From the NCBI RefSeq assembly GCF_014203665.1, contig NZ_JACHJN010000010.1:287942-351941 (forward strand): DNA of 64,000 nucleotides. The letters are read 5' to 3'. The notes below the pieces were generated by a model, which saw only the letters and a list, made by a program, of their open reading frames with translations, was not told where the DNA came from and searched no databases. The position numbers and the translations under genes are program-made. The stretch comes from Saccharothrix tamanrassetensis (lineage in GTDB: Bacteria > Actinomycetota > Actinomycetes > Mycobacteriales > Pseudonocardiaceae). Each line of letters starts with the position of its first letter. Position 1 is the first letter of the stretch. Shown one piece after another: positions 7,893 to 15,454 of the stretch.

Positions 7893-9884
7893 TCACGACA
7901 GCACGAGGTCCATGTACGGGCCGAACTCGCGGGCGCCGACGAGTCGCCCCAGCTTGCGGTACTCCCGGGCCACCGCGCCGACCACCTCGGCCATCCCGAC
8001 CGGCCGCCCGGCCTCCGCGGCCAGGTACGCGGCGGTCACCGCGGCAGAACGGATGTGCCCACCCGCCAGCTCGAACGCGGACGACAGGAAGCCCAGGTCC
8101 ACCTCGGTGCGCGGAGCGGTGTCGCCCAGGCACTTGTCCCACAGCACGCGCCGCAGGTGCTCGTCCGGCACCGGGAAGTCGACCACCACGTCGAGCCGCC
8201 GGGTGAACGCGTCGTCCAGGTTGGCGCGCAGGTTCGTCGCCAGCACCGCGATGCCGTCGAAGGTCTCCATGCGCTGCAACAGGTACGCGCTCTCGATGTT
8301 GGCATAGCGGTCGTGCGCGTCGCGGACTTCCGATCGCTTCCCGAAGATCGCGTCGGCCTCGTCGAACAGCAGCACGCCGTTCACGCCCGAGGCCTCGGTG
8401 AAGATCCGCTCCAGGTTCTTCTCCGTCTCACCGACGTACTTGTCGACCACGGTCGCGAGGTTCACCGTGTAGAGGTCCAGCCCCAGCGACGCGGCGATCA
8501 CCTCCGCCGACATCGTCTTGCCGGTGCCCGAATCGCCCGCGAACAGTCCCGTCACGCCCCGGCCACGGCCTCCGCCTGGGCGCATCCGCCACTCGTCGAT
8601 CACCCGGTCGCGGTGCCGGGCCCGCGCGGCGAGTTCGTGCAGCAGGCCGACGACGCCGACCGGCAGCACCAGGTCGTCCCACGTCACGGCGGGCTCGATG
8701 CGCCGCGCCAGGCGTTGCAGACCGGCCGCGTTCTGGCTGCGCGCACCGGCCCGCAGGTGCGCCGTGGTGACCGCACCGCCGTCCACCAGCGCCGAGACCG
8801 ACGCGGCCCGCGCGGCGCGGGCGATCTGGCCGGGGCCGAGCACGAAGTGCGCGGTGGCCGCCGCCGGGTCGACGCCGGGCGCCAGCTTGCCGTCCAGCCG
8901 TTCCCGCCACAGGTCGGCGCGAGAGGTCGCGGCCAACGTGAGGGCGTCGTGCAACAGCGGCGGATCGACACTCCACTGTGGATTCCACACGTCGACGCCG
9001 TGCACCAGCAGCGGAACCGACGGGTGTGCGAGCGTTCGCAGCAGAGGCTCGTCCTCCACCGGACCCAGCACCACACCCGCACCGAGCAGTACCGCTTCCC
9101 GCAGCACGGCCGTCGCCAACTCGGTGTGGTCGGGCTCGGCGCGCAGCCGCGCGGCATCCACCTCCAGCACGGTGAACCCGGCGTGCGTCAAGGCCGCCGC
9201 CGCCAGCTCGCGCGCGCCACCTCCGGGCCGTTCCCTCAGGTACACCAGCCGGACCTTCGCCCGCAGCGCCTGCACCAGCCGCCCGACGTCGGCCGTCAGC
9301 ACCGGTTCGTCGACCACGCGCGCCACGCCGGACAGCGCCGCGTCGGGACGGTCGTCGCCGAGCAGGTGGTCGACCACCCGGTCCGGCACCCGCAGCGACC
9401 GGGACAGGAACGGCCGTTCCCGGTCCTCCACCACCAGCAGGCCGGCGGCGAGCAGCGGTGACGACGGGTCGAGCCGCGACCGGCCGGCGGCGGACGCCTC
9501 GGGCAGCCCGCAGAGCCGCAGCGCCAGGCCCGCCGTGGCCCGCCGCCGGGTCACGTCGTCGTTGAGGTAGCCGTAGAACTGCTCGAACCGGCTGTCCACG
9601 TCCGGGGCCAGGGCCACCAGCAGGAGTTCGACGTCCAGGCCGGACAGTCCGGCCACCTCCGCCAGCCGGCCGAGCCGACCGGCGGCGGCCGAGGACTGGA
9701 ACGGCACGAACGGTTCCCGCCGGGACGCCAGGAGGGTTTCGACCGCCTCGTCGGACAGGTAGAGGCCGCGGAACGGGTCGTCCGGGTTCGGGTCGGCCTG
9801 GCGGCGCGCCGCGACCGCGTCCCGGATGCGCCGCTCCAGCGCGGCCAGCCGGCCGAACAGGTGCGGCAGGCTGCCGGTGTTCAC
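7893..9884 (-). CDS. AAA+ ATPase of the eCIS cluster (Afp15-like)
   Basis: 663 aa. The C-terminal AAA+ module has Walker A GDSGTGKT (about residue 449), Walker B VLLFDEAD (about 503) and an arginine-finger region FTRRLDVVVDFP. The N-terminal 400 residues are helical and probably a substrate-recognition part. This architecture is the eCIS-associated ATPase, thought to act in particle assembly or cargo loading. GTG 9884 overlaps the DUF4255 stop by 4 bp (GTGA), which decides the start; the frame upstream is a shadow of DUF4255. Confidence 0.9.
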   Translation of the reverse strand: MNTGSLPHLFGRLAALERRIRDAVAARRQADPNPDDPFRGLYLSDEAVETLLASRREPFVPFQSSAAAGRLGRLAEVAGLSGLDVELLLVALAPDVDSRFEQFYGYLNDDVTRRRATAGLALRLCGLPEASAAGRSRLDPSSPLLAAGLLVVEDRERPFLSRSLRVPDRVVDHLLGDDRPDAALSGVARVVDEPVLTADVGRLVQALRAKVRLVYLRERPGGGARELAAAALTHAGFTVLEVDAARLRAEPDHTELATAVLREAVLLGAGVVLGPVEDEPLLRTLAHPSVPLLVHGVDVWNPQWSVDPPLLHDALTLAATSRADLWRERLDGKLAPGVDPAAATAHFVLGPGQIARAARAASVSALVDGGAVTTAHLRAGARSQNAAGLQRLARRIEPAVTWDDLVLPVGVVGLLHELAARARHRDRVIDEWRMRPGGGRGRGVTGLFAGDSGTGKTMSAEVIAASLGLDLYTVNLATVVDKYVGETEKNLERIFTEASGVNGVLLFDEADAIFGKRSEVRDAHDRYANIESAYLLQRMETFDGIAVLATNLRANLDDAFTRRLDVVVDFPVPDEHLRRVLWDKCLGDTAPRTEVDLGFLSSAFELAGGHIRSAAVTAAYLAAEAGRPVGMAEVVGAVAREYRKLGRLVGAREFGPYMDLVLS

Positions 9885-10489
9885 GGGTGCCTGCGTGTCA
9901 TGGCGGGCCGGTGGGCGACCGAGTCGCCGCCCATCGCCAGGCGCATCCCGTCCTCCACCGGCGGGCCGGCCGGGAACACGCGGCCCGCGTCGACCGGCGA
10001 GGACACCACGACGTCCAGGGACGGCTTGAGCTCGCCGCCCAGCGCGGTCCACACGTCGGCGAACGCGCGGTCCTCCGGCGGTGGCAGCGCGACCGTCATC
10101 GGCACCGGGAGTTCGAGCGCGGCAAGGGTTCCGGTGAGCAGCGTGGTGGGCACCGCCTCGTGCCGGAGGAAGCCGACCAGCAGCTCGGACAGCAACCGGT
10201 GCTCGTCCTCCGAGCGCTGGGTCCACGCCGTGACGAGGTAGGACAGCTTGATGTAGCGCGGCGGCAGGCGGCGCGAGACGACCTGGCCGCTCTCGTAGTC
10301 GTTGAGCAGGCCGCGCTGCCGGCGGCGCATGTCCTCGCGGATGTCGTAGAGGTAGACGTTGACGGTGGGCGCGTTGCGCCGCGCCGCCCAGTCCTTGGTC
10401 GGCGCGTCGAACGCGACCTCGACGTCCGTGCCGCGCAGCGCGTCGTCCCGGACCAGTCGGCGAAGAGCCTCGTCCACCTCGTGAATCAC
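9881..10489 (-). CDS. DUF4255 eCIS protein (tail-terminator-like, Afp16 type)
   Basis: 202 aa. The N-terminus VIHEVDEALRRLVRDD and the block TVNVYLYDIREDMRRRQRG followed by RRLPPRYIKLSYLVTAWTQ are the DUF4255 signature. In eCIS these proteins cap or terminate the sheath/tube. GTG 10489 follows GGTGGAAG; an upstream ATG in another frame stops after four codons. It heads a two-gene unit with the ATPase (4-bp overlap), preceded by palindromic site C. Confidence 0.87.
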   Translation of the reverse strand: MIHEVDEALRRLVRDDALRGTDVEVAFDAPTKDWAARRNAPTVNVYLYDIREDMRRRQRGLLNDYESGQVVSRRLPPRYIKLSYLVTAWTQRSEDEHRLLSELLVGFLRHEAVPTTLLTGTLAALELPVPMTVALPPPEDRAFADVWTALGGELKPSLDVVVSSPVDAGRVFPAGPPVEDGMRLAMGGDSVAHRPAMTRRHP

Positions 10490-10557
10490 GCTTCCACCAT
10501 GGGGTCGCGACCGGTCGTGGGGCAGCGACGCGGCGACGGACCTTGGGGCAGCACCGG

Positions 10558-10573
10558 CTGCCCGCGAGGGCAG
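10558..10573. promoter_or_regulatory. palindromic operator candidate upstream of the DUF4255-ATPase unit (site C)
   Basis: CTGCCC-GCGA-GGGCAG with a further GGGCAG at 10546-10551 (same triple spacing as site B) and another half-site at 10520-10525. It lies 69 bp before the DUF4255 start, in the divergent region with the NPCBM gene at 10729. Confidence 0.55.
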
Positions 10574-10661
10574 CGGCGGCAATCGCACGAAGTGCATGAT
10601 TCCGAATACAACCACCGCATTAATACGGAAAACGCCCTGCCGGCAGCACGTTTCGCGCGTA

Positions 10662-10689
10662 TTGATCACGACCTGATCGGTGCTAGGGT
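10662..10689 (+). promoter_or_regulatory. candidate vegetative promoter for the NPCBM membrane protein
   Basis: TTGATC, 16 nt, then TAGGGT, ending 39 nt before the ATG at 10729. It fits a sigma-70-like actinomycete promoter (TTGAC-N17-TAGgaT). Based on motif and position only. Confidence 0.4.
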
Positions 10690-10728
10690 GCGGCGCCAAC
10701 CAGGGCACTCCGAAAGGATCCGGGAGCA

Positions 10729-11580
10729 ATGGATGGTCGGCACCAACGGGCTCGCAGGACCGCCGACAACCCCGAAAGTGAGCCGACTACCTCCAGGACG
10801 ACTATTGCGGTGGCCCGGTGGGGTGGCGTGGCCACCGGTCTGACCGGCGCCCTCGTCGCGGTGCTGACCTTTCCGACCCCGCTGTTGAAAATCGTCGGGG
10901 CACTGGTCTGCGCCATCATCGGCGCGACCGTGCTGGCCGCCGCCCGCGACCGGGACAGACCCCCGGCCGGTCTGCTCGCGCTCCTGTCCACGGCCAGTGT
11001 CGCCACGTTGGCGCTGGTCATCGTGCTGAGCAACCAGGGCATACCGGCCCCCGCAACCCCCGCGCACACGGCGGGCGGGCCATCCCCGTCCAGTGGCCCC
11101 GCGACCACGACGGACGCGATCGGCACCGCCCGGTCGGTTCCTCCGACACCGCCGAATGCCACCTCGCTGACGACTTTACGGCCGGTGAAGAACGAGGCGA
11201 GCGAAAACCTCTGGACCACCGGCACGATGCGGTTGAAAGGCGTCACCCACGACCAGGCGATCGCCGCCACCGGGGCGTGGTGCGGTTCCACCGAGGTCGA
11301 ATTCGCTCTGGACGGGAAATACGACCGGTTCTCCGCGCTGATCGGGATCGCCGACGAATCCGCCGAGACCAAACCACTCGACTTCTACGTGCTCACCGAC
11401 GGCCATCGCGTCGGGGACTTCCCGGCGGTCGGCAAAGTGCCGCAACTGGCCACCGTACCGGTGGCCGGCGCGCTGCGGCTGACCATCGGCGTCGAGCCGC
11501 CGGACGGCGACGCGAGCACGTGCCCCGGCCCGGAACGCGTCGGCATGTGGGCCGACCCGCTGCTGACCCCGGCCAGGTGA
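10729..11580 (+). CDS. membrane protein with C-terminal NPCBM-like domain
   Basis: 283 aa. Three hydrophobic segments lie between residues about 28 and 103 (WGGVATGLTGALVAVL, LLKIVGALVCAIIG, LLALLSTASVATLALVIVL), then a Thr/Pro-rich linker and a C-terminal domain with EFALDGKYDRFSALIGIADES and a closing MWADPLL, which match NPCBM-type beta domains that bind carbohydrate or other cell-surface ligands. The domain is probably outside the cell. ATG 10729 has GGGAG just upstream. It stands alone, divergent from the eCIS cluster; any link to the injection system is only positional. Confidence 0.65.
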   Translation: MDGRHQRARRTADNPESEPTTSRTTIAVARWGGVATGLTGALVAVLTFPTPLLKIVGALVCAIIGATVLAAARDRDRPPAGLLALLSTASVATLALVIVLSNQGIPAPATPAHTAGGPSPSSGPATTTDAIGTARSVPPTPPNATSLTTLRPVKNEASENLWTTGTMRLKGVTHDQAIAATGAWCGSTEVEFALDGKYDRFSALIGIADESAETKPLDFYVLTDGHRVGDFPAVGKVPQLATVPVAGALRLTIGVEPPDGDASTCPGPERVGMWADPLLTPAR

Positions 11581-11770
11581 TCGTCCCGGCCGGCGCTCCT
11601 CCCCGGTCAGTCCGAACCGGGATGTGTGCTCCCGGTGACTTCGAGTCCCGGAAAGCGGTCGGTATGACGCGCGTCACATGTTAACTACCGGCGTTCACAA
11701 ACCGTGATGTTCGGCCGTTCGCCGCCCGGCCGGCTTTCACGATTCTGATGGGCGGTCCTGTGTGGACGTG

Positions 11771-11796
11771 GTGTAGCCGGCTCACGGCTCGGGTAT
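11771..11796 (+). promoter_or_regulatory. SigF-type promoter candidate before the anti-sigma/sigma pair
   Basis: GTGT, 16 nt, then a perfect GGGTAT -10 element, ending 9 nt before ATG 11806. The -35 is imperfect compared with GGTT. Autoregulation from such a promoter is known for usfX-sigF-type operons. The rest of 11581-11770 holds no gene. Confidence 0.5.
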
Positions 11797-11805
11797 GTGC
11801 CAACC

Positions 11806-12165
11806 ATGAACGGCGGCGAGGTAGAGCTCCGGTTGGCTGCGCTTCCCGCCTGCCTGTCCACCGTCCGCGCGGTGGCCGGCGCGATCGCCCGATCGACACC
11901 CGAACTCGCCATAGACCTGGTCATCGCAGTGGACGAGGCGTGCACCACGCTGGTCGCCAAGGCCGGCCGACACGCCGAGCTGGCCTGCCGGTTCATCCGT
12001 GACGGCGACTCCGTGCGGTTTCGCGCACAGGTCCGCTCATCGGCCGTCACCGTCCCCGACCAGCGCTCGTTGTACTGGCGGGTCGTCAGCTCGGTGACCG
12101 ACACGGTTGCCACCTGGGTGGACGGAGACGGCCTGTTGCACGTCGAGTTGAGGTGCCGGGCATGA
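11806..12165 (+). CDS. RsbW/UsfX-like anti-sigma factor (GHKL fold)
   Basis: 119 aa. The order of elements (LRLAALPACLSTVRAVAGAI, then the N-box-like helix IAVDEACTTLVAKAG and a final WVDGDGLLHVELR) fits small anti-sigma kinases of SigB/SigF partner-switching systems. The N-box position that normally carries Asn is occupied by Thr/Leu, so ATP and Mg binding may be altered. It ends in an ATGA overlap with the sigma gene. ATG 11806 is preferred; a GTG at 11797 would overlap the proposed -10 region. The mRNA would be nearly leaderless. Confidence 0.68.
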   Translation: MNGGEVELRLAALPACLSTVRAVAGAIARSTPELAIDLVIAVDEACTTLVAKAGRHAELACRFIRDGDSVRFRAQVRSSAVTVPDQRSLYWRVVSSVTDTVATWVDGDGLLHVELRCRA

Positions 12166-12905
12166 ACGCGGTCGACTACCAGCCGATGTTCGCCGAGATG
12201 GCGAACACCCAGCGTGACGGGATGCGCTATGCCGAGCTGCGCGACCGCCTGGTCACCGAGCACCTGCCGCTGGCCAGGCACATCGCCGACCGGTTCGCCG
12301 AGCGCGGCGAGTCGGTGGAGGACCTGCGGCAGGTCGCCGCACTGGGCCTGATCCACGCCGTCGACCGGTTCGACGCGGCCCGCGGCATCGACTTCCTGGC
12401 GTTCGCGGTGCCCACCATCACCGGCGAGGTCCGGCGCTACCTGCGGGACCAGGGCTGGGCGGTGCGGGTGCCCCGGCGGCTCAAGGAGCTGTGCACGTCG
12501 ATCGACTCGGCCCGCGTCGACCTGGCCCGCCGCACCGGCCGCTCCCCCAAGCCCACCGAGGTCGCGCGGCACCTCGGCATCAGCGTGGACGAGGTCTACG
12601 AGGGCCTGCACGCCACCTCCGCGCACCACCTGCTGTCGCTGGACGAGATGACCGGCGGCGAACTGGACACCACCGACGGCCTGGTCGGCGACGACCCCGC
12701 GCTGGAGGTGGTCGAGCTGCAACACGCCCTCGACCCGATGCTGCGCGGCCTGCCCAGGCGGGAACGGCGGATCGTCGTGCTCCGGTTCTTCCGGGGCATG
12801 ACGCAGAGCCAGATCGCGGACTCGGTCGGAGTGTCGCAGATGCACGTGTCCAGGCTGCTGAGCCGCTCACTGGCCCGGTTGCGCGCACTGCTCGATGACG
12901 TCTGA
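12162..12905 (+). CDS. SigF/SigB-family RNA polymerase sigma factor
   Basis: 247 aa with sigma regions 2 (EDLRQVAALGLIHAVDRFD, RGIDFLAFAVPTITGEVRRY), 3 (SPKPTEVARHLGISVDEV) and 4 (LPRRERRIVVLRFF, MTQSQIADSVGVSQMHVSRLL). This is the SigB/SigF/WhiG-like group 3 type controlling stress or development genes. ATG 12162 forms ATGA with the anti-sigma stop and has GAGG upstream. The pair makes a classic partner-switching module; a STAS anti-anti-sigma gene lies 3.7 kb downstream at 16603. Confidence 0.9.
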   Translation: MNAVDYQPMFAEMANTQRDGMRYAELRDRLVTEHLPLARHIADRFAERGESVEDLRQVAALGLIHAVDRFDAARGIDFLAFAVPTITGEVRRYLRDQGWAVRVPRRLKELCTSIDSARVDLARRTGRSPKPTEVARHLGISVDEVYEGLHATSAHHLLSLDEMTGGELDTTDGLVGDDPALEVVELQHALDPMLRGLPRRERRIVVLRFFRGMTQSQIADSVGVSQMHVSRLLSRSLARLRALLDDV

Positions 12906-12925
12906 AAGCGGGAGAGGTGATCGCC

Positions 12926-13297
12926 GTGGCGAACCTGTCGTGGCCGCAGCGCGCGGCGCTGGTGCTCGGCGCGCTGCTCGTGGTGTGGGCCTTGGTCGAC
13001 CTGGTCGCGGGGCGGACTCCGCTCGGTGTGCTGCACCTGATCTCCGGTGTCGCGGTGTTGGCGGTGTCGTCCCGCGTGCGGGCGATCCGCCACGCGGGCG
13101 CGCTGTTCGGCCTGGTGTACCTGGTCGTGTTCGCGTACGGCATGGGTGATCCGGGCGGCCCGATGGACGCGGGCGTGCTCGGCAACGGCGCGCACCTGCT
13201 GCTCGGCTTCGCGTCGGTGGCGATCGCGGAGAGCTGCGTGTGGTGCGAACAGCGCGCCAAGGGCCTCCACCGCCGCCGCGCGGGACGGTTGCCCTAG
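12926..13297 (+). CDS. DUF4383-like four-helix membrane protein
   Basis: 123 aa with four hydrophobic helices (RAALVLGALLVVWALVDL, GVLHLISGVAVLAVS, ALFGLVYLVVFAYGM, GNGAHLLLGFASVAI). The two membrane segments containing LHLISG and AHLLLG resemble the DUF4383 pattern. GTG 12926 is chosen because GGAGAGG lies 8 nt before it; a GTG at 12917 overlaps that site. It follows the sigma gene by 20 nt and may belong to the same operon. Function unknown. Confidence 0.6.
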   Translation: MANLSWPQRAALVLGALLVVWALVDLVAGRTPLGVLHLISGVAVLAVSSRVRAIRHAGALFGLVYLVVFAYGMGDPGGPMDAGVLGNGAHLLLGFASVAIAESCVWCEQRAKGLHRRRAGRLP

Positions 13298-13312
13298 CGG
13301 GTTAGCGGGTAT
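13287..13312 (+). promoter_or_regulatory. SigF-type promoter candidate before the baeRF gene
   Basis: GGTT-N16-GGGTAT, matching the SigF consensus GTTT-N15-17-GGGTAT closely. It overlaps the end of the DUF4383 gene and lies 31 nt before ATG 13344. An identically spaced motif precedes the GCS2 gene at 15455. Confidence 0.6.
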
Positions 13313-13343
13313 TTCCCCCGTGTCGTCAACCGGGAGGTCCCCA

Positions 13344-14264
13344 ATGCACACCACGGGCTGGCACGAGGTCGTCGGTATCGATGGACCATTCGTGTCGGTG
13401 TACCTCGATGTGAGTGATCACGTAGGCCTGCGGTGGCGTGCGATCCGCGACCAGTTGGAGGGCGCCGGGGCGGCCCCGGAACTGCTGGAGGCAGTCGGTT
13501 CGGCGATATCGGACTCCCGGTCGAACGCCGTGGGGCGCGGGTTGGTCGCAGCCGACGGGCGGGTGCTGATCGACCGTGACCTGCCGTTGCCGCCCACGGG
13601 CTACACCGTGCGGTTCGGCGCGTTGCCCTACCTGTTGCCGCTGGTGGACTTGTCGGAACCCCTGCTGCCTCATGTCGTCGTGCAGGTTGCCGAGTACGAG
13701 GCGGAACTGCGGGGCGTGGACCCGAGCGGCCGGCCGGTGGCCGTCGCCTCGGTGGGGGCGCGGCGGACGAACCGACGACTCGACGCACTGGAACTCGCCG
13801 ACGTGGCCCACGAAGCCACCTCCCTGGTCGACCGGTTGCAGGCCCCCTTACTGGTGCTCGCCGGGCCGTTGTCCTCGCGGCGGTCCTTGCGGGTGGCGCT
13901 GCCCGATCGGTACCACCACCTGGTGGTGGAGGTCGAGGGTGCGCCGGACCGGACCGTGCTGCACCTGGCGGGGCGGGCGAACCAGGATGCCCGGCGGGCT
14001 GTCGTGCAGCGGTTCCGCGACGAGTCCTCGCGGCTGACCGGGCGGGCCGTGCACGGGGTCATCGCGGTGCAGGCGGCGCTGGAAGCCGGAGCGGTGGAGA
14101 CGCTGCTGTTGACCGACCCGTTGGTGGGATCCCGGATGGCAGCCGACGGCGGTCGGGCGGACGAGGTCCTGCCGTTGCTGGCGGCGGTCCACGGCGCGGA
14201 GATCGCTTTGGTGGGCGGGGCGCTGCGACTGCACGAGGACGTCGGCGCACTGCTCGCCGGTTGA
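13344..14264 (+). CDS. baeRF2/Rv2629-like protein (eRF1-related, Vms1-like fold)
   Basis: 306 aa. The N-terminus (FVSVYLDVSDH) and the C-terminal RAVHGVIAVQAALEAGAVETLLLTD segment are typical of bacterial eRF1-like proteins of the Rv2629 type, proposed to act on ribosomes or stalled peptidyl-tRNA under stress. ATG 13344 is preceded by GGGAGG. A SigF-type promoter upstream fits stress or dormancy expression, as for Rv2629 in the mycobacterial dormancy response. Exact activity is unknown. The extreme 3' end is partly duplicated just downstream. Confidence 0.65.
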   Translation: MHTTGWHEVVGIDGPFVSVYLDVSDHVGLRWRAIRDQLEGAGAAPELLEAVGSAISDSRSNAVGRGLVAADGRVLIDRDLPLPPTGYTVRFGALPYLLPLVDLSEPLLPHVVVQVAEYEAELRGVDPSGRPVAVASVGARRTNRRLDALELADVAHEATSLVDRLQAPLLVLAGPLSSRRSLRVALPDRYHHLVVEVEGAPDRTVLHLAGRANQDARRAVVQRFRDESSRLTGRAVHGVIAVQAALEAGAVETLLLTDPLVGSRMAADGGRADEVLPLLAAVHGAEIALVGGALRLHEDVGALLAG

Positions 14265-14316
14265 GGACTCGGACGCGCCCAGCCCGGCGCATTGCTCGCC
14301 GGTTGAGGGCTCGGAC
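14243..14316. repeat. imperfect 32-bp direct repeat spanning the stop codon of the baeRF gene
   Basis: 14243-14274 and 14285-14316 match at 30 of 32 positions; the first copy includes the last codons and TGA of the upstream gene. It looks like a small local duplication of a gene end. Confidence 0.8.
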
Positions 14317-14415
14317 CGTCCGGCGGCGTGCGCCCTGTCCGGCGCACGTCTCGCCGCACCCGGACCGGAGTGCGGCCGAGCGCGAAAACCCGCGCGGGCG
14401 CCCGGACCCGTCGGC

Positions 14416-15378
14416 CTACTTGGTCAACAGCTCCACCACAGCCTTCTCGACGGTCTCCCGATCACCGTCGACGTCGGCGAGAACAGTGCCCTTGTTGAAC
14501 AACGTGACCACCCGAGGGTCCACATAGGACTTCCGGGCCACGGCCGGCGTGTTGCCCAGGTGCTCGGACACCTCCCGCATCACGGCCGCCTCCACCCGCT
14601 TGCGACCGCGCTGTGACCCCGGCCGCTCCTCCCGCGCCAGCGCCACCGCCGCCAACACCGTCGCGTGCCAGGTGCGCAGGTCCTTGACCGAGAACTCGTC
14701 CCCGACCAGTTGCTTGAACCGCTCGTTCACGTCCTCCGCGGTCACCCCGCGCCCGCTCTGGTCCACCAACAGCCGCTCGTCGTCGGACCTGTTGCGCTGC
14801 AACGACTTCACCGCCCGCGCCAGATCCCCGTCGACCACCCTCGTGGTGAACTGGATACCGCCCTTGGCCGGGTAGCAGAAGTCCAGGGTGGATCCGCGGA
14901 CCCGGACGTGGGAGCACAGCAGCGTCGCCACGCCGTGCGTCCCGTTGTCCTCCGCGTAAGACTCGCCGCCGACCCGGAACACGCCGCGATCCAGCATCGC
15001 CAGCGCCGCCGCGACCACCCGCTCGTGGCTCCGCCCCCGGCCGCGCAGCGCACGGGCCACCTCCGTCCGGAACGCCGGCAGGGCCGGGGCCAGCGTCAGC
15101 ACCCGGTCGTGCTTCTCCTCGTCCCGCTCCTGCCGCCACCGGTCGTGGTACAGGTACTGGCGGCGGCCGGCCGAGTCCGTGCCCACCGCCTGGAGGTGGC
15201 CGTTCGCGTGCGGGCACACCCACACGTCGCGCCAGGCGGGCGGGATGACCAGGGACTTGATCCGGGCCAGCTCCTCCGCGTCCGGCACCGCGCCGTCGGC
15301 ATCGGTGTAGCTGAAGCCCCGGCCTCGGCGCTGTCGGCGCCAGCCGGGACCGTGCGGGTTGCTGCGGCGCAGTCTCAC
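14416..15378 (-). CDS. DNA topoisomerase IB (poxvirus/bacterial type)
   Basis: 320 aa. Begins RLRRSNPHGPGWRRQRRGRG and FSYTDADG; later VIPPAWRDVWVCPHANGHLQ, VATLLCSHVRVRG, KDLRTWHATV and the active-site ARKSYVDPRV, placing the nucleophilic tyrosine at about residue 285. The enzyme relaxes supercoils by nicking one strand through a 3'-phosphotyrosine. GTG 15378 fixes the usual N-terminus; no ATG lies in frame nearby. Divergent from the GCS2 gene. The 14265-14415 spacer has only the duplication above. Confidence 0.92.
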   Translation of the reverse strand: MRLRRSNPHGPGWRRQRRGRGFSYTDADGAVPDAEELARIKSLVIPPAWRDVWVCPHANGHLQAVGTDSAGRRQYLYHDRWRQERDEEKHDRVLTLAPALPAFRTEVARALRGRGRSHERVVAAALAMLDRGVFRVGGESYAEDNGTHGVATLLCSHVRVRGSTLDFCYPAKGGIQFTTRVVDGDLARAVKSLQRNRSDDERLLVDQSGRGVTAEDVNERFKQLVGDEFSVKDLRTWHATVLAAVALAREERPGSQRGRKRVEAAVMREVSEHLGNTPAVARKSYVDPRVVTLFNKGTVLADVDGDRETVEKAVVELLTK

Positions 15379-15419
15379 CCCCGCGTGGTGCCCAGGCCCG
15401 AGAAGGGTGAAACTTCCTG

Positions 15420-15445
15420 GGTTGAGAGCCGCCCCGATTGGGTAT
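15420..15445 (+). promoter_or_regulatory. SigF-type promoter candidate before the GCS2-STAS operon
   Basis: GGTT-N16-GGGTAT, the same -35, spacing and -10 as at 13287-13312. The -10 ends 9 nt before ATG 15455, so the transcript would be almost leaderless, just as at the anti-sigma gene. Confidence 0.6.
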
Positions 15446-15454
15446 GGGACGCCC

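Noticed and set aside
1..10489. Ordinary prophage or R-type pyocin
   Set aside because: DUF4255, DUF4157 and the eCIS ATPase together with sheath and tube, and absence of capsid, terminase, lysis or integrase genes in the visible part, identify an eCIS.
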